From Struthidea cinerea (taxonomy: Eukaryota > Chordata > Aves > Passeriformes > Corcoracidae), in contig VZTI01005060.1 of NCBI GenBank assembly GCA_013397865.1, forward strand, positions 124,001-188,000: a stretch of DNA of 64,000 nt, in the 5' to 3' direction. Of this stretch, positions 62,356 through 64,000 are shown piece by piece. Below the pieces are notes generated by a model. That model worked only from the letters and a program-made list of their open reading frames with translations, was not told where the DNA came from and did no database searches. The translations under genes were made by a program, and so were the position numbers. Positions within the stretch are counted from its first letter, which is position 1; every line of letters begins with the position of its first letter.

Positions 62356-62574
62356 GGAAAGAGTGTGAAGAATCTTTCCCCTGAGGAGGAAGGAGCAGCA
62401 GGGACAAGTGTGATGAACTGACCACAGTCCCCACTCCCCATCCCCTTGCCCTGCTGGGTGGGGGGAGGTGGAGAAATCAGGAGTGAAGCTGAGCCCAGGA
62501 AGGAGAGAGGGGTGGGAAGCAGGTGTCTTAGGTTTTGATTTTATTTCCCACCATCCTACTCTGCTATTTTTGGT

Positions 62575-62580
62575 AATAAA
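62575..62580 (+). terminator. Polyadenylation signal AATAAA of the second LTR
   Basis: AATAAA in the context 'tggtaataaattt', about 190 bp before the LTR end and followed by T- and GT-rich sequence. It probably marks the R/U5 border. Confidence 0.65.
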
Positions 62581-62775
62581 TTTAACTAATTTTCCCAAGT
62601 CAAGTCTTTGGTCATTTTGCCCATGATAGTAATTGGTGAGAGATCTCTCTCTGTCCGTATCTCAGCCAAAGAGCTGTTCATCATATGTACTCATACCTGT
62701 CCAGCTGAGGACAGGAGGGATAAAGTGGCGTGGTGGGCACCTGGTGTCCATCCATGGTCCACCCACCACAAGAAC

Positions 62776-63959
62776 TTCTTCAATAAGTATTCCTCTGCTA
62801 ACATAAATCATGTGCATCTGTTCTTAGGATTGTATTTTAGTGTATTACTGTAAAACTGGTTCTGAAACCAAATCAAAGTTGCTGAAGTACATTATTTGCA
62901 TTCACGTGTATCCTAATACCAGAGGAATCCTAAAATCTTATTAATGACAAGCTATTAGGAGCTACATTACTTAAGATACCTAAAATGCTGGTTTTCATTA
63001 AAGGTAGAATGACCTCAGCTGAAAGATCAAGGTTATTAGAGTGCATGTTTGGATTTTCTTTCCAGGAAGTTTAGTATTTAAAAGTACTAAAGCATAATAT
63101 TAAAGCATTATTAATAAAATACTGATTAGAATATTAGCAATAATAGCAATGCTTGCAGTAGAACGGGAACCAAAACTATTTACAGAGTGTTAAAATCTCA
63201 CATCCAGAGACAGCATAAATGAGGAAAAACTACTAACCCTTAGCTGGGAATTCAATTGCTAGTTACTCCATTTCACAATCTCATTTTGGAGGACGAAGTG
63301 CCTGAAAAAGCATTAGCTATCCTTACAGAAGTTATCATTGTAGAAAGATACCATCTCCTGTTCCTTTTTGCAGGAAGTAATATGTTAAATCACTTGCAAA
63401 ACAAAACAACACAGGGATAAGCATCTATTTCTTACAAAAGACACTGAGAATCATTTGCACAACATAAACCTGGACATTTTTCATCAGCAGATCCTAATAA
63501 GCAAAGTACATTTCGGATTCATCCACAGTATCAGCAAAACATCACAGGCAGAAGGAAAAAAAACCCATATATCCTGTAACTTTTTTTCCCCATGGCTACT
63601 GTTTTACAAAATTCCTCTTCACACAACTTAGGAGCTTCCTTTTTGCCACATGGTGCATAGTGTAAACTGATGCTCCATCTTTTCACAAGAATATAAACAA
63701 ACAAATACAAAAGGAGCGAACAGCATCTGCAGGCACCCATATACCATTTCATTGAAGTGTGATGCCTGAATCCCATTAAAAGGCCTTAACTGTGGGAATT
63801 CACAAATTCCTCTTTCTGATAGGCAGAGAGGGAGAACCTTCTCATGACAGGTCTTGGTTCAAAGAGGGAAACATTTTGTTTACTCTGAGATTTTATAACA
63901 ACCTAATTAGTTCAACCTCCCTTTAGAGAAGTACAAGTTAAAAAAGAAACCTGATGTTA
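62776..63959. other. Unannotated AT-rich interval
   Basis: No gene, repeat or RNA is recognised between the LTR and the CR1 at the right edge. Confidence 0.55.
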
Positions 63960-64000
63960 TCCATTCTCTGGTCTGGAAGGGACCTTAAAGATTTTGTAGT
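63960..64000 (-). mobile_element. CR1 LINE 3' end cut by window edge, minus strand
   Basis: The last 40 bases (TCCATTCTCTGGTCTGGAAG, then GGACCTTAAAGATTTTG) are a CR1 3' terminus in reverse. The remainder would lie to the right of the window. Confidence 0.8.

Larger units (their letters stand above)
61707..62770 (+). mobile_element. Solo LTR of a second avian endogenous retrovirus family
   Basis: A 1,064-bp block beginning TGTATTGGCGTTGTGTGACA and ending CCACCCACCACA. It resembles an ERVL-type LTR that I remember from bird genomes, with blocks 'agagaggagcccaagctgga', 'gtgatgaactgaccacagtc' and 'ggtaataaatttaactaatt'. It has a TATA-like word at 61864 and AATAAA at 62575. The flanking pentamers AGAGA (61702-61706) and AGAAC (62771-62775) agree at only three positions, so the duplication has either decayed or been lost by rearrangement. 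An array of about 48-bp repeats lies inside (62100-62355). The 226-codon minus-strand frame over 61761-62441 follows from that array. Confidence 0.83.

Noticed and set aside
61761..62441. 226-codon minus-strand frame, the longest in the window
   Set aside because: It lies antisense to an LTR and owes its length to the internal 48-bp repeat array. No retroviral or host protein is recognised in it.
1..64000. CRISPR arrays, bacterial operons, riboswitches and other prokaryotic systems
   Set aside because: The window is vertebrate nuclear DNA. No spaced direct-repeat arrays, ribosome binding sites or dense coding are present.

Overview
The window reads as avian nuclear DNA, most likely from a songbird. 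It is AT-rich by eye and contains no intact protein-coding gene, no rRNA and no tRNA that I can recognise. Bird origin is shown by many 5'-truncated CR1 (chicken repeat 1) LINE copies. They carry the diagnostic 3' end (TTGGAAGGGACCTT when the element is on the minus strand) and tails built on ATTCTATG or ATTCT units. Three long terminal repeats (LTRs) resemble high-copy endogenous retrovirus LTRs that I remember from passerine genomes. That family resemblance is from memory and was not searched.

Layout: 1-18.4 kb is a CR1-studded intergenic or intronic stretch with about nine CR1 pieces. The copy at 9.2-9.5 kb has its 5' part inverted, as expected from twin priming. 18.4-27.5 kb is almost free of recognisable repeats and holds a long near-perfect palindrome at 24.5 kb. 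27.5-45.6 kb carries five more CR1 copies. One (33.4-34.4 kb) still encodes a decayed reverse-transcriptase segment, and one ends in a pure (ATTCT)13 tract at 45.54-45.60 kb. At 48.0-48.9 kb lies a GC- and CpG-rich solo LTR flanked by the 5-bp duplication ACCAG. 49-60.5 kb is again nearly empty. At 60.5-62.8 kb two more LTRs sit in the same orientation, the first with an intact 5-bp duplication CCTTA. The last 40 bases are the start of a further CR1.

The open reading frames are short, and the longest lie inside LTRs or CR1s or are unrecognised. Nothing works together as a gene system. The window is a gene desert, or the inside of a very large intron, shaped by LINE and retroviral insertions. 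The most informative items are the twin-primed CR1, the two LTRs with matching target-site duplications, the 48-bp tandem repeat array inside the third LTR, the palindrome at 24.5 kb, and a weak exon-like segment at 36.1-36.25 kb.
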